Source of the DNA: Pontibacter flavimaris
GTDB taxonomy: Bacteria; Bacteroidota; Bacteroidia; Cytophagales; Hymenobacteraceae
Length of the DNA stretch: 64,000 nucleotides
Assembly (NCBI RefSeq): GCF_001907195.1
Contig: NZ_LVWA01000005.1
Span: 372,001-436,000 of the forward strand
Direction of reading: 5' to 3'
Shown: piece by piece, positions 26,914 to 35,713 of the stretch
Layout of the letters: every line of letters begins with the position of its first letter
How positions within the stretch are numbered: position 1 is the first letter of the stretch
Program-made: the position numbers and the translations under genes
The notes under the pieces: generated by a model
What the model was told of the DNA's origin: nothing
Databases searched by the model: none
The model's input: the letters and a program-made list of their open reading frames with translations, nothing else

Positions 26914-29265
26914 TTACTCTACTACAATCTCATCGGTGAAGATCCAGGCCTTTCCTCTGTCCTGCTCGGTGCCCGGACGCGGGTTTTTGGCCGTTACCTT
27001 GATGTAGCGCGCCTTGGTGCCCGGAAGCTCTGCCGTCAGCACTTCTTTGAACACGCCCGGTTTGTCGCTAAGCTCAGTGATCACCTTCACTGTTTTATAC
27101 TTCTTACCATTCTTGGATACAGCGAACTCTACCTGGGCCGGCAGCTGAATGCCGTCGTTCTTGGTCTGCAGGTAAGAGCTAATGATGCGGTTCACCGGCT
27201 TTTTCTCTTTCAGGTCGATCACAGCCTCGAAATCGTCACCCAGGAAGCCCAGCCACTGGCCGTTGGTGAAGCTGTTCGTGGCCAGTTGTCCGTCTACCAG
27301 CGTCAGGCCGCCGGCGGCCGTATAGTTGCGGTGTGGCGCGTTCTTTAGCTCCACGGTGTGGGCAAAGGCCTGGTGCTGGTTCACATCGCGGCTGCTTACT
27401 TTGCCCAGTTGCTTGCCTTTCTCATCAAAAGAAGCCGCCTTGATGGTAGCGGTGTTGGTGAGCTGGAAAGGCGCAGTGTAGGCCTGCGAAGCAGTAGTCG
27501 GCTCAGAGCCATCTAGTGTATAATAGATCTGCGGGCCTTTGGCGTCGGTGGCCAGTGCAACGGTGGCTACGCTCTGTGTCGGGTCCACGGTGATGTTTTG
27601 CTTCACGTTGAAGGTGCTGCGCGCGTAGTTTACGCCCAGGTGGTCGAAGCGCTTGTACTGCTGCTGCATGCGTGTTTGGAAGTCGTTCCAGTCTTTCTTG
27701 GCAGCCGGTGTCCAAAGCACTTCCGAAAGGGCAGAGATGCGCGGAAACACCATGTACTCCACATGATCAGTACTTGGGATATACTCGGTCCAGACGTTGG
27801 CCTGCGCGCCCAGGATATACTTTTTCTCTTCTGCGGATAGTTCGGCTGGCGTAGGCTCAAAGGCGTATACTTTCTCCAGCGTTGTCAGGCCGCCAATGGC
27901 CGTTGGCTCCAGGCTAGGTTCGCCCTGGTAATGGTCGAAGTATACGTGCGAGCCCGGTGTCATCACCACGTAATGGTGCTGTTTGGCGGCGGCAATACCC
28001 CCCTCGGTACCTCTCCAACTCATCACATACGCATTAGGAGCCAGTCCGCCTTCCAGGATTTCATCCCAGCCAATAATGGTGCGGCCTTTGCTGTTCAGGA
28101 ACTTCTCCATGCGCTGGATAAAGTAGCTCTGCAGTTCGTGCTCGTCTTTCAGGCCTTCGTCAGCGATACGCTTCTGGCACTTGGGGCACTCTTTCCAGCG
28201 GGTTTTCGGGGCCTCGTCGCCACCGATGTGCACGATCTTGCTTGGGAACAGGGCCAGCACCTCGGTCATCACGTCTTCCAGGAAAGTGAAGGTCTCTTCG
28301 TTGCCGGCGCAGAAGATATCATCGAACACACCCCATTTCTGCTCTACCTCAAACGGGCCGCCGGTACAGGAAAGGTGCGGATAAGTGGTAAGCGCGGCCA
28401 GGGCGTGGCCCGGCATCTCGATTTCCGGCACTACGGTGATGTAGCGCTCCTGCGCATACTTCACCACGTCCTTGATCTGCTCCTGGGTATAGAAACCTCC
28501 GTAGCGCTCATTAGTAAACTTGTGTGGCTGGTCGCTGTAATGCCCGATCAGGGTACCGTCGCGGAAGGCGCCTACTTTGGTCAGTTCCGGGTATTTTTTG
28601 ATCTCGATGCGCCAGCCCTGGTCCTCGGTCAGGTGCCAGTGGAAGGTGTTCATCTTGTGCATGGCCAGGTAATCGATGTACTCCTTCACGAACTCCACCG
28701 GGAAGAAGTGACGGGCCACGTCCAGGTGCATGCCGCGCCACTGGTAACGCGGCTTGTCCACCACCTCCAGGGCCGGAATGCTAACCGGGGACTTGGTTGG
28801 CTGGGCCGGTAAAAGCTGGCGAACTGTCTGCGTGCCCAGGAAAATCCCGTGTGGTTCCTTGGCGGCAAGTATAATGTTGTCTGATGTAACATTTAAAGTA
28901 TAGCCCTCGCTGCCCAACGTATCAACAGGAGTGCTGAGCGTGAGGTGCAGGTAGTTGCTGCTGTTTTTGGCAGGAGCTTTCTGCTCTACTTTGGGCTGCA
29001 CGCCGGTCATCTCTTTGATGTTTTTGGCCAGGTACTCGCCTATCTTGCGAAGTTCCTCATTTTTCGGGTCCACAAAGATCCTGGTGTCCTTGTTAAGGGC
29101 GAAGCTGCCGCTCTGCTGGGTCAGCTTAACAGGCTGCGGAATAATGGAAACAGTTTGCTGTTGCGTGGTGGTGGCCTGAGCAAAGGCAGGCGCCGGGCTG
29201 AAAAGTAGCCCCGACAGCACGCAGGCAGACGTGGCAATGGCTGCAATCGTACGCTTAAAATGCAT
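26914..29265 (-). CDS. GH20 beta-N-acetylhexosaminidase with CHB_HEX_C and discoidin tail
   Basis: The enzyme is 783 residues with a Sec signal (about 1-30, ending APAFAQ). The GH20b domain is about 37-170 and the barrel about 173-530, with D350-E351 in HIGGDEA. It also has FHWHLTEDQGWRIEIK and KECPKCQKRIADEGL. CHB_HEX_C (YYTLDGSEPTTAS, about 575-640) and a discoidin-like module (about 650-780) follow. The start codon lies about 70 bp downstream of a 16-bp operator-like palindrome (29335-29350), which is positioned to control this gene and possibly the divergent fucP. Domain order matches the 9477 gene. Confidence 0.95.
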   Translation of the reverse strand: MHFKRTIAAIATSACVLSGLLFSPAPAFAQATTTQQQTVSIIPQPVKLTQQSGSFALNKDTRIFVDPKNEELRKIGEYLAKNIKEMTGVQPKVEQKAPAKNSSNYLHLTLSTPVDTLGSEGYTLNVTSDNIILAAKEPHGIFLGTQTVRQLLPAQPTKSPVSIPALEVVDKPRYQWRGMHLDVARHFFPVEFVKEYIDYLAMHKMNTFHWHLTEDQGWRIEIKKYPELTKVGAFRDGTLIGHYSDQPHKFTNERYGGFYTQEQIKDVVKYAQERYITVVPEIEMPGHALAALTTYPHLSCTGGPFEVEQKWGVFDDIFCAGNEETFTFLEDVMTEVLALFPSKIVHIGGDEAPKTRWKECPKCQKRIADEGLKDEHELQSYFIQRMEKFLNSKGRTIIGWDEILEGGLAPNAYVMSWRGTEGGIAAAKQHHYVVMTPGSHVYFDHYQGEPSLEPTAIGGLTTLEKVYAFEPTPAELSAEEKKYILGAQANVWTEYIPSTDHVEYMVFPRISALSEVLWTPAAKKDWNDFQTRMQQQYKRFDHLGVNYARSTFNVKQNITVDPTQSVATVALATDAKGPQIYYTLDGSEPTTASQAYTAPFQLTNTATIKAASFDEKGKQLGKVSSRDVNQHQAFAHTVELKNAPHRNYTAAGGLTLVDGQLATNSFTNGQWLGFLGDDFEAVIDLKEKKPVNRIISSYLQTKNDGIQLPAQVEFAVSKNGKKYKTVKVITELSDKPGVFKEVLTAELPGTKARYIKVTAKNPRPGTEQDRGKAWIFTDEIVVE

Positions 29266-29577
29266 ATGGTAAAGAGTTATCAGATGGATGTTTTCTTGTG
29301 GGATATTATATATTGTCTTCTGCTGTTATAAAAGTGTGTTATCGAACACAAATTATCTGGAGCAGCATAAATTTAGCATATTTTTTCAAAAATATTCCGT
29401 TTTTATTGGGTTGGCATTATGTAATACTTAAATTAAAGAATTAATCTTCTAAAATACTAAAGAAGATGTTAAAACAATGACCAGGTGAAGCGCAGCAGGA
29501 CGAGGGAAGGGGAAGTATAGCGCACCACAGGCAGGAATTATGAAGACGGGTTTCGATTTCTACATATAAAACAGTTT
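29266..29577. other. Divergent regulatory region between GH20 and fucP
   Basis: This is the most A+T-rich stretch seen. It holds the operator at 29335-29350, which on the minus strand directly follows TAATTTG, close to the Bacteroidota -7 element. No gene is seen. Confidence 0.6.
29335..29350. promoter_or_regulatory. Operator-like palindrome O1 (TGTGTTATCGAACACA)
   Basis: Perfect 6-bp inverted arms around ATCG, with a central CG as in many LacI-family operators. Related sites occur at 47763, 49555 and 54786, always upstream of genes. Confidence 0.65.
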
Positions 29578-30846
29578 ATGCAAGCACCTAAAAAGAACAG
29601 GTATTACCTGCCTTTTATTCTTATTACATCGCTGTTCTTTCTGTGGGGCTTCGCCCACAACCTGAACCCGATTCTTATCCCGCACCTGAAAAAGGCCTGC
29701 CAGCTAAGTGATGTGCAGTCGGCTTTCATCGATTCGGCCTTTTTTATCGCTTATTTCGTGATGGCGCTACCTGCCGGATACTTTATGAAGCGCTTCGGGT
29801 ATAAAAGCGGGATTATACTTGGGTTGGTGCTTTTCGCGATCGGGGCCTTCCTGTTTTACCCGGCTGCTGAACTCCGGATGTTCGGCTTCTTTTTAGGGGC
29901 GCTCTTTGTTATTGCCAGCGGGCTTACGTTTCTGGAAACGGCGGCCAACCCCTATGTAACCGTGCTTGGCGATCCGGACACTGCCACACAGCGCCTTAAC
30001 TTCTCCCAATCGTTTAACGGGCTTGCGGCTACGATCGCTCCTTTGCTGGGCGGTATCTTTATACTTTCCGGCACCTCTTATACCGAAGCAGAACTGGCTG
30101 CCATGCCAGCCGCCGAAGCAACGGCTTACCTGGACATGGAGGCCTCCAGCGTGCAGGTGCCTTATCTTCTTATCGGACTGGTCGTGCTGGTGGTGGCGCT
30201 GCTGCTTTGGCGCGTGCCGCTTCCGGAAATTGCCGAGGAAGAAGGAGTGGCGGCAAGTGCGGATGATGGTGAAAGTATAATCAAGCGGCGCAACCTGATG
30301 CTGGGTGTGGTGGCGCAGTTCTTCTATGTGGGGGCGCAGGTGTGCATTGCCAGCTTCTTCATCCGCTTCTCGGGCAGTGCCGCCGGGGTAGATGAGAAGA
30401 CCGCCGCTATGCTGCTGGCTGTGGCCCTGTTTGGCTTCATGATCGGCCGCTTCGTGGGTACTTTCCTGATGCGGTTTATCCCTCCGGCCAGGCTGTTGGC
30501 GATTTACGCTGTGTTGTGCTTCTTGCTCACCGTGGCAGCCGTGGCGGCCAGTGGTTACGTGTCGATCTATGCCCTGATTGGGGTAGAGTTCTTCATGTCG
30601 ATCATGTTCCCGACTATTTTCTCGCTGAGCATACAGGGGCTGGGTGCCAAAACCAAGCAAGGTTCTTCTCTGCTGATCATGTCGATTGTGGGAGGCGCGG
30701 TTCTGCCGGTGGTGATGGGCGGCGTGTCGGATAGCTATAATATTCGGGTGGCCTATCTGGTGCCGGCGGCGTGTTTCCTGGTGGTTTTATACTTTGCCTA
30801 CCGGAATATAACTGTAAAGCAGAGAGAAGTAGTTTTAGCGCATTAA
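29578..30846 (+). CDS. fucP: L-fucose:H+ symporter (MFS)
   Basis: This is a 422-residue, twelve-helix major facilitator permease. Family markers are LFFLWGFAHNLNPILIPHLK, SAFFIAYFVMALPAGYFMKR, LTFLETAANPYVTVLG and NFSQSFNGLAATIAPLLGG, as in FucP and related hexose permeases. It moves L-fucose into the cytoplasm. A mutarotase gene follows after 1 bp. The location at the head of a fucose catabolic block makes fucose the best substrate. The start at 29578 is the first ATG of the conserved region. Confidence 0.93.
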   Translation: MQAPKKNRYYLPFILITSLFFLWGFAHNLNPILIPHLKKACQLSDVQSAFIDSAFFIAYFVMALPAGYFMKRFGYKSGIILGLVLFAIGAFLFYPAAELRMFGFFLGALFVIASGLTFLETAANPYVTVLGDPDTATQRLNFSQSFNGLAATIAPLLGGIFILSGTSYTEAELAAMPAAEATAYLDMEASSVQVPYLLIGLVVLVVALLLWRVPLPEIAEEEGVAASADDGESIIKRRNLMLGVVAQFFYVGAQVCIASFFIRFSGSAAGVDEKTAAMLLAVALFGFMIGRFVGTFLMRFIPPARLLAIYAVLCFLLTVAAVAASGYVSIYALIGVEFFMSIMFPTIFSLSIQGLGAKTKQGSSLLIMSIVGGAVLPVVMGGVSDSYNIRVAYLVPAACFLVVLYFAYRNITVKQREVVLAH

Positions 30847-30847
30847 C

Positions 30848-31177
30848 ATGAAAAGATACGGATTAACACTCGATTTAAAAGACGATCCAACGCTCATCGC
30901 TGAATATGAGGCGTATCATAGGCATGTATGGCCCGAGATACAGGCAAGTATAAAAGAATCCGGCATCCGCCATATGGAGATTTATAGATGGAGTAACCGC
31001 CTGTTCATGCTCATGGAGACGGAGGATGATTTCAGCTTCGAGAAGAAAGCCGCCCTGGACGCCGCCAACGCGAAGGTGCAGGAGTGGGAAGAGCTGATGT
31101 GGCAATACCAGCAGGCCCTGCCCGGCGTGGCAGCAGGAGAGAAGTGGCAGCTGATGGAGCGGATTTTTGCGTTGTAG
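30848..31177 (+). CDS. RhaM-family (L-rhamnose/L-fucose) mutarotase
   Basis: This 109-residue protein of the RhaM (DUF718) family is identified by LTLDLKDDP, YEAYHRHVWPEI, GIRHMEIYRWSNRLFMLME and the C-terminal KWQLMERIFAL. It would interconvert anomers of the imported 6-deoxysugar. In this neighbourhood fucose is more likely than rhamnose. The start follows the fucP stop by 1 bp, so the two are co-translated or tightly coupled. Confidence 0.92.
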   Translation: MKRYGLTLDLKDDPTLIAEYEAYHRHVWPEIQASIKESGIRHMEIYRWSNRLFMLMETEDDFSFEKKAALDAANAKVQEWEELMWQYQQALPGVAAGEKWQLMERIFAL

Positions 31178-31193
31178 AGTTACCCCTCCCCAA

Positions 31194-31217
31194 CCCTCCC
31201 CTAAGAACAGGGGAGGG
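31194..31217. repeat. CCCTCCCCT/AGGGGAGGG hairpin C3
   Basis: Nine-base complementary arms at 31194-31202 and 31209-31217, 16 bp after the mutarotase stop; a variant of the C family. Confidence 0.6.
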
Positions 31218-31238
31218 AGCTATACTTACTACTTTCCC

Positions 31239-31307
31239 TGTCATCTCGAGTGGAACAAGAGATCTATCTGGAATTCTATAGAGACTCTCCCAAAGGTCGA
31301 GGTGACA
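31239..31307. repeat. TCTCGAG element D1
   Basis: A 69-bp element with terminal inverted TGTCATCTCGA / TCGAGGTGACA and an inner AGAGATCTATCTGG. Closely matches D2 at 39952-40021, and both lie directly upstream of a B repeat copy. Confidence 0.75.
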
Positions 31308-31310
31308 AAT

Positions 31311-31575
31311 AGCAGCAGCTATCGAACATGTACCCAGTTTTTCTGTGAAGCGCCGGGGGTAGGGGCCCTCTTATGCGAGTTTTTCCGGTGACGAGCGACA
31401 GCGAGGCAGCCCGAGGTACGAGGGCAGGAAAAGCTCCCAGCGCCGAGCAGGAAAACGAGCCCTCTCGGGCTTGAGAGCACCAAAGTATGATGTGAAACAA
31501 TAGGTTTGTAAAGCCAGAGGGAAGAACGGAAGCTAATAAGTATAACTTGTGTCAAGTAGAAGGAAGCGGTGGCTA
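31311..31575. repeat. ~240-bp dispersed structured repeat, copy B3
   Basis: Begins with AGCAGCAGCTATCGAA and ends near GGAAGCGGTGGC. The terminal hairpin is CTCTCGGGCTTGAGAG, as in B2. It contains GGGGGTAGGGGCCCTC, shared with B1. Confidence 0.75.
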
Positions 31576-31619
31576 TGAAAGTATAGCTTGATTCCAGTTG
31601 TGGAAGGCTGTAGCTAATA

Positions 31620-31885
31620 GAGGCACAAGCGGACGCTTGCGTCAGATAAGTATAAACCGACAAGTATAAAGTATAGCTCATGTGTAGCGTATGGCTTTTC
31701 AAGCCAGTTGGGTTGCAAAACCAACATCATAGTTAGGCACGAGTTGCAAACTCGCGCCAGCGATTGGGGATGGAATAAAGTATAGCTCAAGTATAAAGTA
31801 TAACAGAAGTATAAGCATGGCTTTTTAAGCCAGCCAAGTCACAGACCCGACATCATTATAGGACACAAGTCTGAAGACTTGCGCC
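31620..31885. repeat. Covarying palindrome array E7
   Basis: CAAGCGGACGCTTG, TGGCTTTTCAAGCCA, CGAGTTGCAAACTCG, TGGCTTTTTAAGCCA and CAAGTCTGAAGACTTG modules, separated by AGTATA units (31650-31680 and 31780-31820). Confidence 0.7.
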
Positions 31886-31910
31886 ATTAGAAAGTATAAC
31901 CGAGTACCCC

Positions 31911-33566
31911 ATGATAGCAGAAACCAAACAAACATACCTCCAGATCCACCCCAAAGACAACGTGCTGGTGGCCCTGCAGGACCAGAAAGCCGGCAGCCTG
32001 ATCTACTTTAACGGGCAGGAATTTGCCCTGAAGGACGCGGTGGCGGCCAAGCATAAGTTCACCATCACAGACATGACCGCTGGTACCGAAGTATACATGT
32101 ATGGTGTACTGGTGGGCAAAACCACACGCGATCTGCCTGCCGGAAGCCTGCTGACGACCGAAAACCTGAAGCACGCGGCCGAGAGCTTTTCAAAGAAAAC
32201 AGAAGAGTACGTGTGGCAGGCACCGGACGTGAGCAAGTGGCAGAACCGCACCTTCCAGGGCTACCACCGCGCCGATGGACAGGTGGGCACGCGCAATTAC
32301 TGGCTGGTGCTGCCGCTGGTGTTCTGCGAAAACCGCAACATCGAAACGCTTAAAAATGCCTTCCTCAAAGAGTTGGGCTATACTTCCACCGACAAGTATG
32401 AAGTGCAGGTGCGGGAGCTGGCAGAACTGTACAGGCAGGGCAAAGACCTGCGGGAGTATACCTTTGACGCAGCTCCGGTTTATACTTCCAAGCAGCGCCT
32501 CTTCCCGAACGTGGATGGCGTGAAGTTTATCGTGCACGATGGTGGCTGCGGCGGTACCCGCGAGGATTCAGATAACCTGTGCGCCATACTGGCGGGCTAC
32601 TGTGTGAATCCCAACGTGGCCGGTATTACGGTGCTGAGCCTGGGTTGCCAGCATGCGCAGGTAAGCATATTGCAGGAAAAACTCAAAGAACGCGATCCAA
32701 GCTTCTCCAAACCGCTGCTGATTTTTGAACAGCAGAAAGCCGCTTCAGAATCAGCGATGCTTTCGGATGCAATTCTGCAGACGTTTAGAGGTATAGCGGA
32801 GGCCAATAAGTTAGAACGCCAGCCTGCTCCATTGGACAAATTGGTAGTGGGCGTGGAGTGCGGCGGTTCAGACGGTTTTTCAGGCATCTCAGCCAATCCG
32901 GCGGTGGGCTATGCGGCTGATTTAATTGCTGCTTTAGGTGGAAAAGTGGTGCTGAGCGAGTTTCCGGAGCTATGCGGGGTGGAGCAGGAATTGATCAATC
33001 GCTGCGTGGATGAGGAAACAGTCAATCGCTTCGTAACGCTTATGCGCGATTATGCTGCCCGTGCCGAGGCCGTGGGCTCAGGCTTTGACATGAACCCTTC
33101 GCCCGGTAACATCCGCGATGGCCTGATTACGGACGCCATCAAATCAGCGGGGGCAGCTAAAAAGGGCGGCACCTCGCCGGTAACCGATGTGCTGGGCTAC
33201 GGACAGTACATCCGTCGCAGCGGCCTTACCTTGCTCTGCACCCCCGGTAACGATGTGGAGAGTACTACCGCTATGGCCGGTTCAGGCTGTACGATTCAGT
33301 TATTCACGACTGGCCTGGGCACCCCGACCGGCAATCCGATTTCTCCGGTCGTGAAGGTATCCAGCAACACCAGCCTCGCTACCCGCCTGCCCGACATCAT
33401 CGACCTGGACGCAGGTCCGGTTATCAGTGGGGAGAAAACGATTGAGCAGCTGGGCGAGGAGATGCTGGAGTACATCATCGGCCTGGCCGGCGGCGAGTTC
33501 GACACTAAGGCCATGGAGCTGGGCCAGGACGACTTCATCTTCTGGAAGCGCGGCGTGTCGCTTTAA
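31911..33566 (+). CDS. UxaA-family sugar-acid dehydratase, probable L-fuconate dehydratase
   Basis: This full-length altronate-dehydratase family protein has 551 residues: an N-terminal SAF domain (about 12-95) and a C-terminal UxaA domain (about 115-545). Visible motifs are GYHRADGQVGTRNYWLVLPL, HDGGCGGTREDS, CQHAQVSILQEKL, VGVECGGSDGFSG and GCTIQLFTTGLGTPTGNP. Family members are iron-dependent dehydratases of altronate or galactarate. The surrounding genes form an L-fucose route, which needs L-fuconate dehydratase, and no enolase-superfamily FucD is present. The UxaA protein is therefore the likely replacement. Campylobacter jejuni fucose loci also carry UxaA-type genes. Altronate as substrate would be the alternative. 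Confidence 0.88.
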   Translation: MIAETKQTYLQIHPKDNVLVALQDQKAGSLIYFNGQEFALKDAVAAKHKFTITDMTAGTEVYMYGVLVGKTTRDLPAGSLLTTENLKHAAESFSKKTEEYVWQAPDVSKWQNRTFQGYHRADGQVGTRNYWLVLPLVFCENRNIETLKNAFLKELGYTSTDKYEVQVRELAELYRQGKDLREYTFDAAPVYTSKQRLFPNVDGVKFIVHDGGCGGTREDSDNLCAILAGYCVNPNVAGITVLSLGCQHAQVSILQEKLKERDPSFSKPLLIFEQQKAASESAMLSDAILQTFRGIAEANKLERQPAPLDKLVVGVECGGSDGFSGISANPAVGYAADLIAALGGKVVLSEFPELCGVEQELINRCVDEETVNRFVTLMRDYAARAEAVGSGFDMNPSPGNIRDGLITDAIKSAGAAKKGGTSPVTDVLGYGQYIRRSGLTLLCTPGNDVESTTAMAGSGCTIQLFTTGLGTPTGNPISPVVKVSSNTSLATRLPDIIDLDAGPVISGEKTIEQLGEEMLEYIIGLAGGEFDTKAMELGQDDFIFWKRGVSL

Positions 33567-33625
33567 TGGCGGATTGTTCTCTTTTCCTAAAGCAGGCAGG
33601 GGAGTATAGTTCTTTTAAATTATTC

Positions 33626-33700
33626 GTCATTCTGTAAAGAAACCTGGTAGAAGGGAGTTTAAGCTTATGCTACTTGCCACCAAGATCCTTTCAGGATGAC
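33626..33700. repeat. Long inverted repeat, CAGGATG family, copy 3
   Basis: The left arm reads GTCATTCTGTAAAGAAACCTGGT and the right arm CCACCAAGATCCTTTCAGGATGAC. The arms have diverged from one another, unlike copy 2. It separates the dehydratase from the SDR gene. Confidence 0.7.
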
Positions 33701-33814
33701 AAAAAAATAGAACGAAACTGTTACCTACCCAAAGCAGGGGAAAGCGCGAGAAAAAGTATAAGACATCAACCCAATACCTAAGAACGAACAACTACTAACT
33801 AACAACAAATAACC

Positions 33815-34579
33815 ATGTTTGAGTTAACCGGAAAGAAGGCCGTAGTGACGGGTGGCGGAAGCGGCATCGGCAAGGCTATTTCCATTGTTTTTGCCCGGCA
33901 GGGCGCCGAGGTGCATGTCATTGAGCTGAGCCACGAAGCGGCAGCACAGACACTCTCAGAGATAGAAGCTAACGGCGGCAAAGCCTACAGCCATACGTGC
34001 GATGTGAGCAAACAGAGCCAGGTACGGGAGGTTTTTAAAAGTATAGCCCAGGTGGATATCCTGGTGAACAACGCCGGCATCGCGCATGTGGGTAACCTGG
34101 AGAATACCTCGGAAGAAGACCTGGATCGTATTTACCAGGTGAACGTGAAGGGCGCTTACAACTGCCTGCAGGCAGCCGTGGCAAGTATGAAACAGCACAG
34201 TGGCGGGGCTATCCTCAACCTGGCGTCCATCGCCTCGCACGTGGGCATACCCGACCGCTTTGCCTACACCATGAGCAAGGGCGCCATCCACGCCATGACC
34301 ATGTCGGTAGCCAAGGATTACCTGGGCGCTCACATCCGCTGCAACAGCATCTCGCCGGCACGCGTGCACACGCCTTTCGTGGATGGCTTTATCGCAAAGA
34401 ACTACCCGGGCCAGGAAGAGGAGATGTTCGAAAAGCTCTCCAAAACGCAACCCATCGGGCGCATGGCCAAGCCGGAAGAAGTAGCCGCACTGGCCCTGTA
34501 CCTGTGCTCAGACGAGGCCAGTTTCATCACCGGCTGTGACTATCCGATTGATGGTGGCTTTATCACACTGAATAATTAG
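33815..34579 (+). CDS. SDR oxidoreductase, probable 2-keto-3-deoxy-L-fuconate dehydrogenase
   Basis: This classical short-chain dehydrogenase has 254 residues: TGGGSGIGKA (Rossmann glycine motif), NNAGIAHVG, the catalytic set around S/YTMSK (YTMSKGAIHAMTMSVAKDYL), and RCNSISPARVHTPFVDGF. The last segment and overall length resemble 2-keto-3-deoxy-L-fuconate dehydrogenases and BDH2-like enzymes. In the proposed route it would oxidise the dehydratase product to 2,4-diketo-3-deoxy-L-fuconate, the substrate of the FAH protein encoded next. The alternative, fucose dehydrogenase, is better filled by the 36542 gene. Assignment between the two SDRs is inference. Confidence 0.85.
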   Translation: MFELTGKKAVVTGGGSGIGKAISIVFARQGAEVHVIELSHEAAAQTLSEIEANGGKAYSHTCDVSKQSQVREVFKSIAQVDILVNNAGIAHVGNLENTSEEDLDRIYQVNVKGAYNCLQAAVASMKQHSGGAILNLASIASHVGIPDRFAYTMSKGAIHAMTMSVAKDYLGAHIRCNSISPARVHTPFVDGFIAKNYPGQEEEMFEKLSKTQPIGRMAKPEEVAALALYLCSDEASFITGCDYPIDGGFITLNN

Positions 34580-34587
34580 TTCTTTCC

Positions 34588-34765
34588 ATGCTTCAAGTCT
34601 GTGACTTGGAGTTAGCTTGGGGCCAGTTTTTAACTGGCTTGCAGCTAATTTGCTGGTGCGGGTTTGTAACCCGTGCCTTACTATAGTGTCGGATTTGTAA
34701 TCCGACTGGGCCGGAGGCCCATGCTATAGCCGGTCACGAGCGTGGACGCTCGCGGCATAGCAACT
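34588..34765. repeat. Covarying palindrome array E8
   Basis: CAAGTCTGTGACTTG, GCCAGTTTTTAACTGGC, CGGGTTTGTAACCCG, CGGATTTGTAATCCG, GGGCCGGAGGCCC and CGAGCGTGGACGCTCG follow in a row: six different stems with one architecture. This fills the gap between the SDR and the FAH gene. Confidence 0.8.
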
Positions 34766-34861
34766 GAAGCCTCTTAGGTAGGGGCAAGTTTACATTTTCA
34801 CATTCTAAATCAAACCGCTCCAGCGCAAGCTGAGAGCCAAAGTATACTTACAAAAATTGCC

Positions 34862-35713
34862 ATGAAATTAATCCGATTTGGTGAGCCGGGCCAGGAGAAA
34901 GCCGGCGTGATCCTGAACAATATAAAGTATGATGTGTCCGCCTTTGGCGAGGACTACAACGAGCAATTCTTCCAGCGCAACGGGCTGGAGCGCCTGAAAG
35001 CCTTTGTGCAGCAGCATGAAGGCAAGCTGCCGCAAGTAGCGGATGATGTTCGCTTGGGATCGCCGATTGCCCGTCCGTCCAAGATTGTTTGCATTGGCTT
35101 GAACTACGCCGACCATGCCAAAGAAACAGGTGCCGCCATTCCGCAGGAGCCCATTGTGTTCTTTAAAGCCACTTCCGCGCTTTGCGGTCCGAATGATGAT
35201 GTGATCATCCCCAGAAATTCCGAGAAGCTGGACTGGGAAGTGGAGCTGGCCGTAGTGATTGGCAAGAAGGCGACCTATGTGTCGGAAGAGGAGGCGCTGG
35301 AGTATGTGGCCGGTTACGCCCTGCACAACGACTACAGCGAGCGCGCCTTCCAGTTGGAGCGCGGCGGGCAGTGGGTAAAAGGAAAAAGCAACGACACCTT
35401 CGCGCCGGTAGGTCCGTTCCTGGCCACGCCGGATGAGCTGAAGGATGTAGATAACCTGCGCCTGTGGCTGACCGTGAACGGCAAGACCATGCAGGACGGC
35501 ACTACCGCTAACCTTATCTTCAAGATCCCTTTCCTGATTTCTTACCTGAGCCAGTTCATGACCCTGTTGCCAGGCGACATGATCACCACAGGTACGCCAG
35601 CCGGAGTAGGCCTGGGCATGCACCCGCAAGTATACCTGAAGGAGGGCGACGTGGTGGAACTGGGCATCGACGGGCTGGGCTCCTCGAAGCAAACCGTAAG
35701 CGCCTATGCTTAA
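34862..35713 (+). CDS. FAH-family hydrolase, probable 2,4-diketo-3-deoxy-L-fuconate hydrolase
   Basis: This 283-residue fumarylacetoacetate-hydrolase-fold protein has family motifs CIGLNYADHAKETG, PIVFFKATSAL, metal ligands in DWEVELAVVIG and NDYSER, KSNDTFAPVGPFL, and GDMITTGTPAGVGLG. Such enzymes split beta-diketo acids. In the fucose pathway this one would yield pyruvate and L-lactate, closing the route without phosphorylated intermediates. Its last 8 bp overlap the lactonase gene, showing an operon. No signal peptide is present, so it is cytoplasmic. Confidence 0.92.
   Translation: MKLIRFGEPGQEKAGVILNNIKYDVSAFGEDYNEQFFQRNGLERLKAFVQQHEGKLPQVADDVRLGSPIARPSKIVCIGLNYADHAKETGAAIPQEPIVFFKATSALCGPNDDVIIPRNSEKLDWEVELAVVIGKKATYVSEEEALEYVAGYALHNDYSERAFQLERGGQWVKGKSNDTFAPVGPFLATPDELKDVDNLRLWLTVNGKTMQDGTTANLIFKIPFLISYLSQFMTLLPGDMITTGTPAGVGLGMHPQVYLKEGDVVELGIDGLGSSKQTVSAYA

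Larger units (their letters stand above)
31178..31910. other. 733-bp gene-free gap splitting the fucose block
   Basis: The gap is packed with repeats: hairpin C3 (31194-31217), element D1, copy B3 and palindrome array E7. No gene is seen. Its presence between two genes of one pathway implies that the downstream genes have their own promoter or that repeats inserted into an older operon. Confidence 0.7.

Noticed and set aside
30848..31177. FucU-type mutarotase
   Set aside because: Sequence motifs are those of the RhaM family; FucU is a different fold and length.
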